In this document: positions 62,370 to 64,000 of the stretch, piece by piece
How the letters are laid out: every line of letters begins with the position of its first letter
How positions within the stretch are numbered: the first letter of the stretch is position 1
Origin: Rhodospirillales bacterium
GTDB lineage: Bacteria; Pseudomonadota; Alphaproteobacteria; Acetobacterales; Acetobacteraceae
DNA length: 64,000 nt
NCBI GenBank assembly: GCA_947447625.1
Contig: CANFKS010000006.1
Coordinates: 1 to 64,000 of the forward strand
Direction: 5' to 3'
Program-made: the position numbers and the translations under genes
Notes under the pieces: generated by a model
Database searches by the model: none
Seen by the model: only the letters and a program-made list of their open reading frames with translations
What the model was told of the DNA's origin: nothing

Positions 62370-63146
62370 ATGACCGAAAAGCCCATCCCAGCCAAAGCCG
62401 ATCCCCGCGTCCGCTTCTACCGCATGATCCCCGACATCCGCCTGCCGCAGCGTGCCGACCGCTCGGCCGCGGGCAGCCTGCCGACCCGGGCCTTCCGCTA
62501 TTGCGACCCCGTCACCACCGCCTCGGCCTTCGGCTATTACGTCTTCACGCCCCTGAACTTCACCCTGATCTGGGACGGGCACGACATCCAATGGACCTAT
62601 GAGGGCAACGAGCACGGCTGGATGCCCCTGAAAACAGCGCAATACCCTTATTTTCCTGCCCATTTCAACGAGCGGGCGCCCGAGGAGATCCAAGGGTTTT
62701 CGCCGCCTATGCTGGCGTCCTTGCAGGAGCCCGGCCTGGTGAATATCTGGTCCGGCCTGATTGCGCGCACCATTCCAGGCTGGAGCTTGCTGGTGCGCCC
62801 CCCGGTGAACTTTGCTCGCCGCGGGGGATATGAATTGTTCGAGGGGATCATCGAGACCGACCGCTGGTTCGGGCCGCTGCTGACAAATATCAGACTGACG
62901 AAGACCGACACACCGATCGAATTCAACAACGAGCTTCCCCTTTTCCAGGTGCAGCCGATTCCGCGCGAAGCCCTGGAGGAGCCGGCACAAAACAACTTCG
63001 CCATCACCCGCGACATTGAGGGTCTGCAACCGGAGGATTGGGACGACTTCTACAACACCGTCGTGCGCCCCAATGTCACCGAGAACCGCCCCCGCGGCGA
63101 ATACGCCGCCGCCGCTCGCCGGCGCCGCAAGGCTGACGAGGCCTAG
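62370..63146 (+). CDS. DUF6065-like protein
   Basis: A 258-residue soluble protein that resembles the DUF6065 family, recognised from memory. It is rich in aromatic residues, with segments such as SAFGYYVFTPLNFTLIWDG and SGLIARTIPGWSLLVRPPVN. I see no known catalytic motif. Function unknown. It follows the repeat gene by 121 bp on the same strand with a terminator between. ATG 62370 begins MTEKPIPAKAD. Its TAG stop is the first three bases of repeat copy F. Confidence 0.7.
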   Translation: MTEKPIPAKADPRVRFYRMIPDIRLPQRADRSAAGSLPTRAFRYCDPVTTASAFGYYVFTPLNFTLIWDGHDIQWTYEGNEHGWMPLKTAQYPYFPAHFNERAPEEIQGFSPPMLASLQEPGLVNIWSGLIARTIPGWSLLVRPPVNFARRGGYELFEGIIETDRWFGPLLTNIRLTKTDTPIEFNNELPLFQVQPIPREALEEPAQNNFAITRDIEGLQPEDWDDFYNTVVRPNVTENRPRGEYAAAARRRRKADEA

Positions 63147-63164
63147 AGCCTGATGATTTTTGGC
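63144..63164. repeat. Dispersed palindromic element, copy F (truncated)
   Basis: Only the first 21 bases remain (TAGAGCCTGATGATTTTTGG plus C). They begin with the stop codon of the DUF6065-like gene, as in the other copies. Confidence 0.8.
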
Positions 63165-63208
63165 CCGTGCGTTGCGCCGAATATGGTCATGGTGATCCAA
63201 CCCAGACG

Positions 63209-64000
63209 CTACCGCCAAGAGATCTCGGGCAACACCGCAACGGGCAGTCGCGCGGCGGACACCGTGCGATCCTTGAGCGCGAACGGCACCGTCAGCTTGC
63301 CATCCGGCGTACGCGGCACCAGGCGCAACAAGGCCTTGGCGGTGCGTGCCGTTATGGCCGGAATGATGCCGGCCCCAACCGCAGCATCGATCGTCTCCGG
63401 CAGGCCGCCGGCGGCGATCATGCCGTTGCCTTCCACCTGCAAGCGGCTGTCAAGGCCGAAGACGCCACCAAGTTCTCCATCAAGCTCGCCCCAACGCAGC
63501 GTCAGGCGATGGATCGACACCTGCCCCCCAGCAGCGCGCCAGGCCTGCGGTGTGGCCCGCGCGGCCGCGAGTCCGGTGATGCCGGCCTCAAGCGTGATCC
63601 GCTCGACCCGCGTGGGCAGCGCGCTCGCCGGCACCGCGTCGCTGAGATCGACACCGGCGATGGTGCCGCGCACCACGGCTGCACTGAATGGGGGCCCGTT
63701 GCCGGGGTCATCCTCCGCCGTCAGATCGACGGCATCGAACCTCACCAGCCCGGCCGTGGTGCGGGCCTCCAGTTCGCGCGCCCAAACGCGTGCGGCATAC
63801 GGTCCGAACAGGCCGAATTCGCCAACCACGGGCGGCCCGTCGATCAGCATCGGCGTGCCGCCGGGCAGGCTCAACACGTGGGGTCCGCTGAGCCGTGCAG
63901 TGATCAGGGTGGGATGCCCGCTCTCGAACGCAACCTCGAAGCCGGCCGACTGCCAGAGGCGCCCCCCCTCCACCAGCCGCAGATCCGGCACGGAGAGCCG
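63209..64000 (-). CDS. DUF2125-like protein, 5' end outside window
   Basis: The visible 263 codons resemble the C-terminal part of DUF2125 proteins, envelope-associated proteins of unknown function in alphaproteobacteria. Segments include SLPGGTPMLIDGPPVVGEFG and LTLRWGELDGELGGVFGLDS. The frame stays open to the right edge, and family members usually have a longer N-terminus with one TM segment, so the start lies outside. It converges on the DUF6065-like gene. Confidence 0.75.
   Translation of the reverse strand, partial: RLSVPDLRLVEGGRLWQSAGFEVAFESGHPTLITARLSGPHVLSLPGGTPMLIDGPPVVGEFGLFGPYAARVWARELEARTTAGLVRFDAVDLTAEDDPGNGPPFSAAVVRGTIAGVDLSDAVPASALPTRVERITLEAGITGLAAARATPQAWRAAGGQVSIHRLTLRWGELDGELGGVFGLDSRLQVEGNGMIAAGGLPETIDAAVGAGIIPAITARTAKALLRLVPRTPDGKLTVPFALKDRTVSAARLPVAVLPEISWR

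Overview
The window is about 64 kb of high-GC alphaproteobacterial chromosome. The flagellar regulators FlbD, FlbT and FlaF, the gene order fliF-fliG-fliH-fliN-flbD-flhA, and sigma-54 and CtrA-type regulatory sequences all point to Alphaproteobacteria. Overall gene content and dispersed hairpin repeats suggest Rhodospirillales, possibly Acetobacteraceae; this family-level placement is inference. No rRNA, tRNA, CRISPR array or intact transposase was found.

Layout. 1-3.1 kb: an RND efflux permease cut by the left edge. 3.2-5.1 kb: an enolase-superfamily sugar-acid dehydratase-like gene and a PhnZ-like HD-domain gene. 5.1-14.0 kb (minus): one tightly overlapping flagellar operon, fliF-fliG-fliH-fliN-flbD-flhA-flhF-flhG, plus a possible 27-codon gene. 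14.1-16.1 kb (minus): fliK-flgD. 16.3-22.2 kb (plus): flgE-flgK-flgL, flagellin, flbT, flaF. 22.2-26.9 kb: a TPR-methyltransferase, a TPR-GT41 O-GlcNAc-transferase-like protein and a GT2 glycosyltransferase directly behind the flagellin block, a probable flagellin-glycosylation module. 26.9-32.9 kb: apt, then a ugpBAEC-type glycerol-3-phosphate ABC transporter with a coupled acyl-CoA-dehydrogenase-like flavoprotein. 33-42.9 kb: carbon-metabolism genes (RraA-like aldolase, Zn-alcohol dehydrogenase, metallophosphoesterase, 2-hydroxyacid dehydrogenase, MFS permease, CitE-like lyase, Pat-type acetyltransferase, HSL-type esterase). 42.9-48 kb: secreted beta-helix protein, truA-fmt-def, Hsp20, EamA exporter. 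48.1-50.5 kb: an operon of RuBisCO-like protein, cupin and HAD enzyme, bracketed by inverted copies of a short repeat. 50.7-55.4 kb: asd and sdhCDAB. 55.4-61.4 kb: phosphatase, Ni/Co transporter, DUF2461, twin thioesterases, ctaA, tldD. 61.4-64 kb: a CtrA-like palindrome, a gene made of nine near-identical 51-bp repeats, a DUF6065-like gene and a DUF2125-like gene cut by the right edge.

How it works together. The flagellar block encodes the MS ring, switch, export gate, hook, hook-junction proteins, filament, and FlbD and FlbT regulators. A sigma-54 promoter lies before flgE, and three similar palindromes resembling FlbD (ftr) sites lie upstream of fliF, between fliK and flgE, and before the flagellin gene. 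The least explained parts are the 51-bp-repeat gene with its palindrome, the RuBisCO-like/cupin/HAD operon, the post-flagellin glycosylation genes, and a roughly 104-bp dispersed element whose TAGAGC end repeatedly supplies the stop codon of the adjacent gene.
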